From the NCBI GenBank assembly GCA_018417955.1, contig JACTVC010000020.1:1-64000 (forward strand): a DNA stretch of 64,000 nt, given 5' to 3'. The first letter of the stretch is position 1; each line of letters begins with the position of its first letter. Below, piece after piece: positions 11,647 through 23,094 of this stretch. Made by a program: the position numbers and the translations under genes. This DNA comes from Laccaria trichodermophora (Eukaryota > Basidiomycota > Agaricomycetes > Agaricales > Hydnangiaceae). Under the pieces are notes generated by a model. That model did not search any database, was not told the origin of the DNA, and saw only the letters and a program-made list of their open reading frames with translations.

Positions 11647-12703
11647 CTTCAAGCACTGTGGGTCCCATCCGTCTCTCTTGGTGAGCAGCCTTTTTTTGGC
11701 ACAGTGCATTGGTCTGATTTGTTAACAGGCATACCCCCATACACTCCTACCCCGATTACCTTCTATTCCCCGCATCGACTGACCTCCAGTTGCACGAAAC
11801 GAGTTCGTTTGAACTCGTTTCGTGTTTGCGTAATGTCTTCCAGTCCCGCGGATATGCAAAAACCCAACGGCGCCAAGGCTCTGGGCCATAGACCCCTCCT
11901 ACCCCGATTCCCTTCTATTCCCCACATCAACCGACCTCCAGTTTCACGAAACGAGTTCGTTTGAACTCGTTTCGTGTTTGCGTAATGTTTTCTAGCCCCA
12001 CGGATACGCAAAAACTCAACGGCGCCAAGGCTCTGGGCCATACACCCTTCCTACCGCGATTCCCTTCTATTCCCCGCATCGATCTAATCCATTCATCTCG
12101 CTGATAACTCCTGACGTCTCCCTTCTCTTCTGTGCGCTCGTCGTCGTCTTGGCCAGTCCAAACGCTTCGAGCGCCACGTATCTAATTCATTCGTCTCGCA
12201 GAGCAAGACGCCGGCGTAACTACGCCATCTTTGGGTTCTTGTTGTCGTCTTGGCCAGTCCAAACGCTTCAAGCACTGTGGGTCCCATCTGTCTCTCTTGG
12301 TGAGCAGCCTTTCTTTGGCACAGTGCATTGGTCTGATTTGTTAACAGGCATACCCCCATACACTCCTACCCCGATTACCTTCTATTCCCTGCATCGACTG
12401 ACCTCCGGTTGCACGAAACGAGTTCGTTTGAACTCGTTTCGTGTTTGCGTAATGTCTTCTAGTCCCGCGGATACGCAAAAACCCAACGGCGCCAAGGCTC
12501 TGGGCCATACACCCCTCCTACCCCGATTCCCTTCTATTCCCCGCGTCGACCGACCTCCAGTTTCACGAAACGAGTTCGTTTGAACTCGTTTCGTGTTTGC
12601 GTAATGTCTTCTAGCCCCACGGATACGCAAAAACCCAACGGCGCCAAGGCTCTGGGTCATACACCCCTCCTACCCCGATTCCCTTCTATTCCCCGCATCG
12701 ACC
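11466..12703. repeat. 619-bp tandem duplication
   Basis: The sequence starting ctaatccattcatctcgc at about 11466 starts again at about 12085, and every landmark (hairpins 11526/12145, palindromes 11793/12412) is offset by 619 bp. The two copies differ at only a few positions. The second copy begins inside a 152-bp palindrome unit, directly after gcatcga, so the duplication arose after the palindrome array existed. Confidence 0.9.
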
Positions 12704-13203
12704 GACCTCCAGTTTCACGAAACGAGCTCGTTTGAACTCGTTTCGTGTTTGCGTAATGTCTTCTAGCCCCACGGATACGCAAAATCTCAACGGCGCCAAG
12801 GCTCTGGGCCATACACCCCTCCTACCCCGATTCCCTTCTATTCCTTGCATCGACCGACCTCCAGTTTCACGAAACGAGTTCGTTTGAACTCGTTTCGTGT
12901 TTGCGTAATGTCTTCTAGCCCCACTGATACGCAAAAACCCAACAGCGCCATGGCACGGGGTCATACACCCCTCCTACCCCGATTCCCTTCTATTCGCCGC
13001 ATCGACTGACCTCCAGTTGCACGAAACGAGTTCGTTTGAACTCATTTCGTGTTCATGTAATGTCTTCTAGCCCCACGGATGCGCGAGAACACAACGGCGC
13101 CCACGTTCTCAGACATACGCCCCTCCTACCCCAGTTTCCATCGATTCCCTGCGTCAACCCGCCACAAGATTCAGGAAACGAGTTTGTTCAAACTCGTTTC
13201 GTG
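11793..13203. repeat. Array of palindromes with 152-bp period
   Basis: Eight palindromes start at 11793, 11945, 12412, 12564, 12716, 12868, 13020 and 13172. Apart from the jump made by the 619-bp duplication, every step is exactly 152 bp. The intact form has 14-bp arms CACGAAACGAGTTC and GAACTCGTTTCGTG around a GTTT loop. The copies at 12716 and 13020 have one arm change each. The last (13172) is more divergent but still self-complementary (GAAACGAGTTTG/CAAACTCGTTTC). The spacer carries ggcgccaaggctctgggccat and cctaccccgattcccttctattcc. No ORF is consistently kept. Confidence 0.93.
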
Positions 13204-13594
13204 TTTCCGTGATCTTTTGCAGCCCTACTACAGATATACAAAGTAGTTCACCTGAAATTTATCTACTTGTTTCTTGCTTACTATCTCTATCAGGATGCTA
13301 AATCAAGTCCCTTTATTCGCTATGCACAGGCTGCACTGAACGGCAAATACCACAACGAAGGGTATGCGAGAGAAGCGAGGCGGAAACTCTGATGACAGTT
13401 ATTAGGCGAGATTATGTGCTACTAGATACCAAGTTGTATACAAGATGCCTGCATGTTATTCCGATGCCGTTGCCTCAATTTCTGAATTGTCCTCTTGGGC
13501 CTTGTCAGCTTTTTTGAGATCCCCTGCCCATCTGTGGCGATTTTAGGCTAGATCCAACGGTCTGGACATATTGTGGGCGTAAATCTAGATATCG
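13204..13594. other. Non-coding spacer
   Basis: No gene or clear repeat is visible here between the palindrome array and the next foldback element. The composition changes from GC-rich to mixed. A partial ORF is not supported by any family feature. Confidence 0.5.
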
Positions 13595-13647
13595 ATGACG
13601 CACGAAACTTCCCCCCATCAAATGATCGGGAAATGTTCGTGCGTCAT
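13595..13647 (+). repeat. 53-bp foldback element, copy 2
   Basis: Same arms as copy 1 (ATGACGCACGAA/TTCGTGCGTCAT) and the same 53-bp length, opposite orientation. The right flank agaatcttgag...ccgaggctgtgcaactt resembles the flank of copies 1 and 5, so the foldback may sit inside a longer degraded repeat. Confidence 0.9.
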
Positions 13648-14029
13648 AGAATCTTGAGAATTTGTACCGAGGCTGTGCAACTTCCAATAAGTTCCGAATT
13701 TCGAGATTCCGACCCTCCGGCCATGCGCGGAGTCCAGACAGTCGGCAGCGTGACAGGGAAAGGCAAGTTCACGTGCCCATTGACATTGGTCGTCGCCTCT
13801 CGCGATCCCAAGCGTGATCCCCTCACCACTCTCTTTGTCGTCTACCACGCTTTGCGTTCAACATTGTATGTACTACTACGTTTACTCGCCCTTGGTAAGT
13901 AAACTTTTTCCCGTCCTTTCGCTACAACCTCTGACCATGTTCTGACAGTTATCAACACGCTCATCGTTCTCTACCATCGCGTTACTCGCGATCTTCCTTC
14001 CTCGATGGATCAGCATTTGCGATACCAGC

Positions 14030-15822
14030 ATGTCGGATGGAATTACAGCCACTGCTTGTACAACCTGCAACCGTCGAGTTGAATACCGGGAGGTTCAGAC
14101 GCACGAGGATGGCAAAGGCGGTCGCTGGTTAGCAATGGTAAGCATTCAAACCATACTCAACATGTTTCGGGGAGTCTCATGCATTTATAACTTCAGTGCC
14201 AGTGAACGGACCCTTTCACTTCAAGAACCTGTGATTTCTGGCATTGGCTCGCTGGTCCAGAAACACAGTCGCCGTCTTTTCCTGCCCCGACATCGAATCA
14301 TCTTCTCGTTCCTATACAAGCAGCGCCACCCACACCCCTCATACCCTGCAAGGCTACTGGCTGTCGCTCAACCCGCATCCGCAAGGGATGCCGTCGATGG
14401 ATGTGCAAGGCCCACTGCATTGAGGCTGGCGGGTGTTCTCTGCCTCCGCACAATGGGTCGCGGCCGCCTCAAGCGTTGTCGTCCACCAACGTGCTGCCAC
14501 CCCCACCTCCACTCTCTATCCTTGTCAACTCTATCCTGCCAGCTCCACATGCGGCCTCGTCCCTGCCATTTTCAACCAACACGCCGGTTGTAGCTCATCC
14601 TCCCCCGCAAATCACAATCGACCGTTTGGTGGACAGAACAACCCCATCCCATCAACCTCCTCTGAGGACGACTACCAGACCTTCGCAGGGCCCAGCCTTC
14701 TCATCCCACATGTCCGACATTTTCACTGAACAGATGGCTAACGCGCAAAGGCAGTGGGAGAAAAACAGTCAGAGGGATATACTCCGGACTCAAAGCGAAG
14801 CAAAGGCGAAACACACGGTCTTTGTATATCCATTTCTACAGGTAAGGTTCCTTTCTACGCCATGTCACAGATACTAACGCTATCAATGTAGGGCAGTGTC
14901 GAGCCCAAGCCGTTCGAAGTGCAAGACGGCTTTGTTTGGCCTCTGTTCATTCTGAGCGAGGCTGTTCTCGCCCAAGCTGGCCTGTCGCTGCCTCCCGACA
15001 ACACGTTTGGACTCTTTCGTCAGAATCTCGGCTGCTGGACGACCGTGAAAGTGGGACATGTTATTGACCTGAAGGGATCGTCACAGGTATTCATCAAGTC
15101 ATCGGACGTTCATCACCATCAAGACCTTTCGAAATTCCTGGTGGACCTCACAGCTACATCTCCCGACATCAGAAAAAACCTTGCCGGAGAACGGGCGTAC
15201 GTCAGGCAGAAGATGATCGCACGCGAAATCTCTCAATGCCCAGCCCCCTCACCAAAGAACAAACACCAAGATGACGGCTGTCCCATCACCCCCGCAAACG
15301 ACCTCGCTTGCTTCTCGCCGATTCGCCACCTAATTCCTCGCCTATACCGTTGCCTATACCGTTGCCTATACCTTTGCAGCCACTTTTAACGCTGGAGTCA
15401 ACACATACGCCCAATCCGGCCGCTGGCACAGAACGGGCGGTACGCGACGATGGTGCAGAACTGGAAGTCGACCCTCAGCCCCAGCTCCCCTCGTCGCCTG
15501 GAACAACATCTACACTCCAACCGAGTACCAAGCCCAAATCTGGCCTGCTGATTTTTATGCTGTTGACATTGCCAATTGCCTGCAGGAGATTGAGAGCTCG
15601 CGCTCGAAGGAGACAACTCGGACCATCTTCGAGCGCCACTTTTTCCCCCCTTTCAAAAGCTCGACGTTCTACGACCATCAAGATCGCTGGAAACGAGCCT
15701 CTTTGGATACAAAGAACATGTTCATCTCAGCAGGGCGTACCGACGCAGGCCTTTGGATACACCTCATGGCAAACAATCCCGCGCGTGATGCCGCTTTGAA
15801 AGCTTTAAAACGAGGTGCATAG
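14030..15822 (+). pseudogene. Decayed basidiomycete hypothetical gene with Cys-rich motif
   Basis: Recognisable pieces of one protein lie in order: TACTTCNRRVEYREV (from 14030), a Cys cluster CKATGCRSTRIRKGCRRWMCKAHC (about 14360-14440, possibly zinc-binding), then QDGFVWPLFILSEAVL and TTVKVGHVIDLKG, then IWPADFYAVDIANCLQ and DRWKRASLDTKNMFISAGRTDAGLW ending with TAG at 15820-15822. I recall this order from a protein family common in agarics; its role is unknown. Introns 14138-14196 (59 nt) and 14842-14891 (50 nt) have good GT-AG borders. After the first splice an in-frame TGA stands at 14203-14205, and the last block is in a different frame from the preceding one, with the change near 15390-15420 beside a cctataccgttg tandem repeat. 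Hence a broken copy, unless the splicing differs. Confidence 0.6.
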
Positions 15823-16121
15823 AGGAGAAATGTGGCGAGTTGTGAAAGAATTTCGGCACTCAGGACATCTTTGAATGATTTGGTAAGGTCCAGAAAGTCG
15901 TCGAACACCATGATATTTGGATAACACGTAGCATACAATGAGTGCGAGGGCAAGTAAATGGAAATACTACGCGTTGGCGAGAACAGGTCATGTGACATAC
16001 AACACGCAATGTGACTTACTGTGACTGAGTTGGCGCGGACTGTCCGACCATGGTTCGGAGGGTCGGAATCTCGAATACCGGAACGTCCTCCCAACTTCGG
16101 TAGTATTCATCGTAGATTCCG

Positions 16122-16174
16122 ATGACGCACGAAACTTCCCCCCATCAAACGATCGGGAAATGTTCGTGCGTCAT
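16122..16174 (+). repeat. 53-bp foldback element, copy 3
   Basis: Arms ATGACGCACGAA and TTCGTGCGTCAT, 53 bp. The flank cgattcttgctcttcaag continues into a family E cluster; the same arrangement (foldback, about 90 bp, then hairpins) recurs inverted at 56433-56676, so the two are parts of one composite repeat of about 340 bp. Confidence 0.9.
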
Positions 16175-16263
16175 CGATTCTTGCTCTTCAAGTTCAAGTT
16201 CCCACGGCACCCTCTCTTTGCCACGGCACCCTCTCTTGCTCTGGTCTTTTGCTGAGCACTCTT

Positions 16264-16457
16264 CGTCTTGGCCAGTCCAAACGTTTTGTGCAATATATCT
16301 ACCGCATACTATCCGTCTCCTTTGCACGCTCGTCGTCGTCTTGGCCAATCCAAACGATTCGAGTGCCACGCGTCTACCACAATCGTCTCATAAAGCAATA
16401 CGCCAGCTTCACCACGCCATATCCGTGCGCCCGTTGTCGTCTTGGCCAGTCCAAACG
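16264..16457 (-). repeat. Family E hairpin cluster, three copies
   Basis: Copies at 16264-16283, 16337-16356 (loop CCAAT) and 16438-16457. Stem CGT/ACG and TTGG/CCAA with a bulged C. The flanks of the second copy (gattcgagtgccacg) match those of the decayed copies at 56433 and 59091. Confidence 0.85.
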
Positions 16458-16745
16458 CTTCGACCACGTTCGTCTCACGGAGTAATTCACTGGGTTCTCT
16501 AAACCCACCAGTTCCTCTTCGTTGCACGCACGCTAAGCGCCAAGATCCGAGCACGCGGATTCAGTTACCATCAACGGTGCAAGGGCCTTATTCAAGATAA
16601 ACGCTCCCCCCCCCCATTATTTCCTTCTCTCCCTCTAACGCCAAACTCGTTTCATACGCATCTCTTCCATCCACGTCAAGTTATTAGGTATGCATATCCT
16701 TATTACATGTTATGATGCACTTATATCAACTTCCACGTTGTAGTA

Positions 16746-19450
16746 ATGCCTACAACGTATCCTGCGGATAAGATCCGGACCATGCGACCTGATGGACCAG
16801 AGGACAAACGGTTCGTGGTTGATGGCGGACGTCTCGTCTATGTCGAACACCGCGATGAACGCTTTCCCTACCTGTACGAAGTCGCTACCCATCCCCTGGT
16901 ACACAACACCGTCGCCGTCAAACGCATCCTCGTGTATATGGTAGACACAGATCCCGCAGCGTTAAAACGCAGAGCAGAGTGGGAAAACACCTTGTGTGTG
17001 CCCCTTGGACCAGACGCTGCAATGTCTCAACATGGTAAGCAAATTAAATTGATCAATGCCGTTGTCTTCAATATTTTATCGCAGGGCTTCTACGCGTCAT
17101 GGATGGCACCGTCATATATGCTCGCGCATTGAACTGTCCTAAGGATCCAGTGACTGGTTTACAGATGGCAGAATACGATGTAATCAATTCATGGTGCTTT
17201 GCAGGGTAGGTAGATTAAGAGAATGTTAATACAATTAAATTGTTCAACAATGTTTCAGAAAACGTCTCCTTAATCCTGAAGTGGTAGAAGAGTTACATAC
17301 AGTTCAAGGCCTGATACTGGGCAAATCTGAGGACATGACCAGGGATGCACCAACTAAAAATGACCAAGGGGAATATGTAGGGGGTGCTGCCATCGAACGG
17401 ACTGGTGTTAAAGGCGTGAAGGGTACCCGCTGCTATTCGACTACTTGCACACACCAACATTCTAGGTGCTTGGTTGGCCCCACGGCACAAGGGAAAGTTT
17501 TTTCCGATAATGAAACATCGGAATGGACTGAAGACTTGAAAACCAGAAAACGTTCTGTGAAGGTGAACTAGAACACACTCTATTATGTCTGATGCTATTA
17601 ACACACAATCTAGGTCCATTCAGATGTCGCTGTCAAGGCTTTGACAATGTTTGCACCAAAATCTTACATTGAAGCAGTAACCCTTAACGCAGAAGTCACG
17701 AACATGCCCAGAGTGGGGTGTGACGAAAACGTAATTACCCCAGCGCAGCAGGTGAATCTTGCGCCAGCCGTAAGATTTGAATCGTGCGAAGGTATGTACT
17801 ATGCAGTTTTTCTTTTTTATAATATATTTATGATTATGATGCAGAGGATGGATTGGTAGGCATGGGAGACTTCGGGAAAATCGATGGGCATACAGACGAT
17901 TTTGATACTCCGGGATCCTTTACCTGCATGGTGGCCAACTCTCGGCTGCCTAAAGAATATGAGAGTGGACGATTCCATCTTCTTGGCCTTGGATGCTACT
18001 TTGTATTAGAATCACTTACTGTCATGTGCTTCTCTGGGTTACGCAAACATGGTGGCACCCCTCCAATCGCGCCTCCAGGCGTTGAGCCTGCCCCAGATGC
18101 ATACCGCTTTATGAATGTATGCTACCCTCCTAAGGCCATGATATCCGTTGCTGGTTCCTATGTCCAACCTCTTGCGTCGCTACCAAGTAGACGACAACAA
18201 GATGATTTGTTGCTACTAGGACCAGAAATCACATCACAGATGTAGGTCAATAATATCATTGTATCTAGCTTTGTATATTTACATCTTTAATTAGGAACCC
18301 TCAACCTCTGCCATCATCAAGCCATGCCAATTGGGCCAACGATGGAATTGTTATTATGGAGAGAAAATCACTTTTCCGTTTCTTTGTGCGATCGCTCCTT
18401 CAACTCTGTGCTTTCCTGCTTGGCCAACTGCCTCGAGTTATGGGAGCAAGGATAGATTCGACGATATTCCTAAGCGCCTTCTCATTCATTGACACCGATG
18501 GGAAGCGCTACTCATTAGGACCCTGGGTCGGAGCAGAGGATGGTGTGGTCGTCGATACGCCATGTCAAGACAAGTCAAGTTGGGGTGGAGATATACCCTC
18601 ATCACCTCTAGACACAGAAGGGTCTCAAGCCGCCAATATATGGAGCGATGGGCCTGAACAACAACCAGAGGCTGAACTTCAAATTGATGTGGATCACGTC
18701 ATTGCTGCACGTCATGGGCGTTGGAACCAATGGTTTGATCACCTTGAGACGCAGAGTAAAGTTATACCAACTCAGTGGGCACTATTTGAGATGAACGAAG
18801 ATGGAAAGACACAGTTTGACCTGATTCGGAGTCAATTCTATGCAGGCCCTGGAAAGCCTTTACGAATCAAAAGCAAGACTGCAACAAAAAGTGAGCATTA
18901 TGACTGTCATCATTTGCCTTATCTTATTAACCACATGTATTTATTTCAAGCTAATAAGCGGCAGCGCACTGAAGCGAATGACATGGAAATGGAAAGACTC
19001 AAGAAACGTAAGTCACTACCCTATTAATGTCATAACAAATACTGACAGTATGCTCAGGTCGGAAGGGTTCACATGTTGCATTTCCCCAAAAGCGTGAGTA
19101 ATATTCTTCTAAGTAGTAAAGAATATGCTGATGTGTTGTAAAGGTGGCGGTCTTTTTCATATTCTTCTTGACCCCTACGAGTCATTGTCAAAATATGGGA
19201 GCGGAAGAGAGGCTGTTGCTGCAGGTGATATAAAGTTAGATTTCCTGGAAAATCATACCATGCTGATGATCGACTTCTAGCATCTGAAGGGAGTACCCAA
19301 AAACTGTTGCTGCCTCCCAGACAAAGTAATTCCAGGGAAGTTGTCTTTCGAAAGTCTGCAAGAATTGAACAAATGCGCAAAAAAGGCCAATTGATGGATG
19401 GTGGAGCAGAAGATGATAACGCAGATTCTGGTAGGCAAAAGCATGTCTAG
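16746..19450 (+). CDS. 2OG-Fe(II) dioxygenase, TET/JBP-like, 10 exons
   Basis: Splicing nine introns of 50-74 nt gives one open frame of 742 residues: introns 17035-17084, 17206-17258, 17563-17613, 17792-17844, 18242-18294, 18891-18950, 19008-19057, 19094-19143 and 19225-19280. All have GT-AG ends and the phase is kept at each. The core has the metal and 2-oxoglutarate residues expected of this fold: H313-x-D315 in KIDGHTDDFD, distal H366 in SGLRKHGGTPP and R385 in DAYRFMNVCYPP, with GRFHLLGLGCYFVLE between. I take it as a fungal TET/JBP-type 5-methylcytosine oxidase; the fold is fairly secure, the substrate is inferred. A Lys/Arg-rich tail may be a nuclear signal. A family-A repeat begins right after the stop codon, so the original C-terminus may be altered: the last residues GRQKHV could be former intron sequence. 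Confidence 0.72.
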
Positions 19451-19451
19451 T

Positions 19452-21078
19452 TATGAGTCCTTACGAGTTTACGAGTAAGACTCATTCTTTATCAACTGAG
19501 GACTTAGGCAAATTTTTCATTCATTCATTGATTGATTCATTGATTTACCTTTCATCACCGCGGGAACCTTTTCTCTTAAGCAGAAAAGCAGCCATAAAAT
19601 CAGCAAAAATGGCAAATAAAATGGCAAAAAATGTGTAGAAAATCAACATATTGCTTAGTAAGTTGGAGATGCTGTGTTCAGGGTTCAGGGTCCATATCCA
19701 AATATAGAAAGCTGTCTGAAAAATGGAAACAGATAGGTAGAGAAGCTGCAAAAAATCAGCATGATATTCACCATTGCCATGATCATGAAGGGGCTGTGTT
19801 CAGGGTTCAGGGTCCCCCTCTAAAAATAGAACAAAGCCAGAAAGCTTGTGTAAAATGATTATAAAGTAAGCCAAAAAAGGGGAGAAAAATAGAAATGATA
19901 TTTGTTGTTGTTATAATGTTGAAGGGGCTGTGTTCAGGGTCCATCTAAATATAGACAGAGCAAAAAAAAAAAAGGCAAAATTTTCATTCATTGATTGATT
20001 GATTCATTTACCTTTCATCACTGTGGGAACCTTTTCCCTTAAACAGAAAAGCAGCCATAAAATGAGGAAAAATGGCAAAAAATATGTAAAAAATCAGAAT
20101 ATTGCTCTAGTAAGTTGGGGAGGCTGTGTTCAGGGTCAGTATCGATTGAAATATAGAAACCAGCTAAAAGTTGCTAGAAAATTACAAAAAAATAGTCAAA
20201 AATTAAGAGGGATCTTCTCTGTTGCCATGGTGTTGAAGGGGCTGTGTTCAGGGTTCAGGGTCCATATCTAAATATAGAACAAACTAAGAAAAATGGCTAG
20301 CAAATCAGAAAAAAATGAGTAAAAAAATTAAAATGATACTTTTTCTGTTGCCATGATGTTTGAGGGGCTGTGTCCAGTGTTCAGGGTCCATATTTAAATA
20401 TGGAAAATTAAGATAATTATGTAAAAATATCATTATATTATGCAATATGACTACATCATCAGACCAGCCTTCTTGCTCTTTGAGGTATTGGTCAAAAATG
20501 CATGACAATTTCCAAAAAGTGTCCAATTTTTTCAGTATTTTGTGTTTTTCTCAATGAGGAATGGTCTGCATGACATTATTTATACATATTTGTAAAGGTA
20601 AGGAAAGGGGCTACAATTTTTGTTAATGGAGTTAAGTGAGAGGCTGTGTTTCTGCTACCATGGGAATTTTAACCCAAAAAGGAAATTTACCACAGATATA
20701 TAGAGCATACTATTATAGGTCACAAAATATAACTAACTATCTTCTTTCTTGAGATATATGCAAACAGGAGTGTGGGAATATTTTACCATAAAGAGAAAAA
20801 TAGTTATAAAATTGGAAAAATTCCTATAAAATCAAAAAAAAAAAAGGGGGGAAATAAGAATAGTACACATCACTGCTAAAATATTGATGGCTAGGCTCAG
20901 GGCTCAGGGTCCATTTGCAAATATAGAACAAAACTCAGAAAATCATAAAGTGATTACATGACATTGCAGCTGATGGGATGTCAGGAGGGTGGTCACATGA
21001 CCAATTTCCTACAATTAAATTTAGAGTCCACAGGAAGGACTCATACATGCCATGCACAGCACTGGCCCACACCCACAA
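19452..21078 (+). repeat. Repeat family A, copy 1
   Basis: Starts TATGAGTCC and ends CCCACAA, with GT directly on both sides. The start folds as a hairpin: arm ATGAGTC-C-TTAC, loop GAGTTTACGA, arm GTAAGACTCAT. Inside, a module of about 120-135 bp recurs (gctgtgttcaggg at 19671, 19793, 19927, 20123, 20241, 20367), each followed by tctaaatatagaa or a variant. The end contains ggaaggactcatacatgccatgc and tggcccacacccacaa. No coding frame is preserved. Confidence 0.88.
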
Positions 21079-21080
21079 GT

Positions 21081-21970
21081 TCTTTATCAACTGAGGACTT
21101 AGGCAAAATTTTCATTCATTCATTGATTGATTCATTGATTTACCTTTCATCACCGCAGGAACTTTTTCCCTTAAACAAAAAAGCAGCCATAAAATTGGGG
21201 GAAATAACTAGAAAATTGGGAAAAAATATGTAAAAATCAGAATATTGATCAGTAAGTTGGGGAGGCTGTGTTCAGGGTCAATATCTAAATATAGAAATGA
21301 GGTAAAAACTCCCAGAAAATGAGAAAAAATACCCAAAAATAAAAGTGATATTCTTTGTTGCCATGGTGTTGAAGGGGCTGTGTTCAGGGTCCATATCTAA
21401 AAATAGAGACAGCACAAAAAAGCACTTGGAGCAAATAGCTGGACATTAAAGAAAACATAAAGAAACTTGTAGACAACATTTTCTGGCTATATTTGGGCAG
21501 ATTGCCATATTTGGGAGTGTACACTGGACCCTGAACACAGCCTCTACAATAGTATAGCAACATTAAAGACCAGAAATGTGATTATATCATCTGACTAGCC
21601 TTCTTTCTTATGCAGATATTGGTCAAAATACATGACTATTTTCAAAAAGTGTCCAATTTTTTCAGTATTTTGTGTTTTTCTCAATAAGGAATGATCTGTG
21701 TGACATTATTTATATATATTTGTAAAGCTAAGCAAAGGGGCTACAATTCTTGTTAATAAAGCTAAGTGAGAGGCTGTGTTTCTGGTACTGTGGGAAATTT
21801 GACCTAAAAAGGAAATTAGTGACAGTTTTATAGAGCATGCTGTTATATTTCTCAATGTGGTCACAAAATGTGACTAGCTATCTTCTTTCCTGAGATATAT
21901 GCAAAGACACCTATTTATTCATGTTTTTTTATGTTTTTCTCAATAAAAAAGTCATCTGGTTATATGATTT
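21081..21970 (+). repeat. Repeat family A, copy 2, truncated at both ends
   Basis: Begins with tctttatcaactgagg directly after copy 1, so it lacks the terminal hairpin. It contains a variant interior that matches copy 5 (44137-45994) more closely than copy 1, and stops at ggttatatgattt where copy 3 starts. Confidence 0.85.
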
Positions 21971-23086
21971 TATGAGTCCTTACGAGTTTACGAGTAAGAC
22001 TCATTCTTTATAAACTGAGAACTTAGGCAAATTTTTCATTGATTCATTGATTGATTGATTGATTTACCTTTCATCACCGCAGGAACCTTTTCTCTTAAGC
22101 AGAAAAGCAGCCATAAAATCAGCAAAAATGGCAAATCAAATGGCAAAAAATGTGTAGAAAATCAACATATTGCTTAGTAAGTTGGAGATGCTGTGTTCAG
22201 GGTTCAGGGTCAATATCTAAATATAGAAACCAGCTAAAAGTTGCTAGAAAATCACAAAAAAATAGTCAAAAATTAAGAAGGATCTTCTCTGTTGCCATGG
22301 TGTTGAAGGGGCTGTGTTCAGGGTTTAGGGTTCATATCTAAATATAGAACAATGTAAGAAAAATAGCTAGCAAATCAGAAAAAAATGAGTAAAAAAATAA
22401 AAATGATACTTTTTCTGTTGCCATGATGTAGAGGGGCTGTGTCCAGTGTTCAGGATCCATATTTAAATATGGAAAATTAAGATAATTATGTAAAAATATT
22501 ATTATATTATGCAATATGACTATATCATCAGACCAGCCTTCTTGCTGTTTGAGATATTGGTCAAAAATGCATGACAATTTCCAAAAAGTGTCCAATTTTT
22601 TCAGTATTTTGTGTTTTTCTCAATGAGGAATGGTCTGCATGACATTATTTATACATATTTGTAAAGGTAAGGAAAGGGGCTACAATTTTTGTTAATGGAG
22701 CTAAGTGAGAGGCTGTGTTTCTGCTACTGTGGGAATTTTAACCCAAAAAGGAAATTTACCACAGATATATAGAGCATACTATTATAGGTCACAAAATATA
22801 ACTAACCATCTTCTTTCTTGAGATATATGCAACCAGGACTGTGGGAATATTTTACTATAAACAGAAAAATAGTTATAAAATTCGAAAAAATTGCTATAAA
22901 ATCAACAAAAAAAAGAAAATAAGAATAGTAGACATTGCTGCTAAAATATTGATGGCTAGGCTCAGGGCTCAGGGTCCATTTGCAAATATAGAACAAAACT
23001 CAGAAAATCATAAAATGATTACATAAATTCACAGTCCATAGGAAGGACTCATACATGCCATGCAAAGCACTGGCCCACACCCACAA
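21971..23086 (+). repeat. Repeat family A, copy 3
   Basis: Full copy of about 1.1 kb with the start hairpin and the tggcccacacccacaa end. Unlike most copies its flanks are TT and TA, not GT; it joins copy 2 on the left and the 5' end of a gene on the right. Confidence 0.88.
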
Positions 23087-23094
23087 TAATATGA

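Larger units (their letters stand above)
15823..16745. other. Spacer upstream of the TET/JBP-like gene
   Basis: Contains foldback copy 3 and a three-copy family E hairpin cluster (listed separately), a run of 11 C at about 16604, and pyrimidine-rich sequence up to the ATG at 16746 that may include the promoter. No TATA box is convincing. Short ORFs on both strands lack support. Confidence 0.5.

Noticed and set aside
11035..12660. Overlapping ORFs with repeated EAFGLAKT or RVRLNSF peptides on both strands
   Set aside because: They are translations of the E hairpins, the palindromes and the 619-bp duplication in several frames.
11793..13203. CRISPR-like array (regular palindromic repeats)
   Set aside because: Spacers are copies of each other, not unique; no cas genes; the surroundings are fungal.
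16210..16500. Possible tRNA or small RNA gene in the hairpin cluster
   Set aside because: No cloverleaf with T-loop GGTTCGAA-type sequence; the stems are the dispersed E motif.
19452..21078. Family A as a solo LTR (TG start, CA end can be read near the borders)
   Set aside because: No 5-bp target duplication is visible at 29470/30618 or 44137/45994, no inverted TG..CA ends match, and the interior is tandem modules.
19452..23086. Family A as a long intron (it starts with GT and ends with AG if one flank base is counted)
   Set aside because: In the split gene the element is antisense to the gene, so those borders cannot act as splice sites there.
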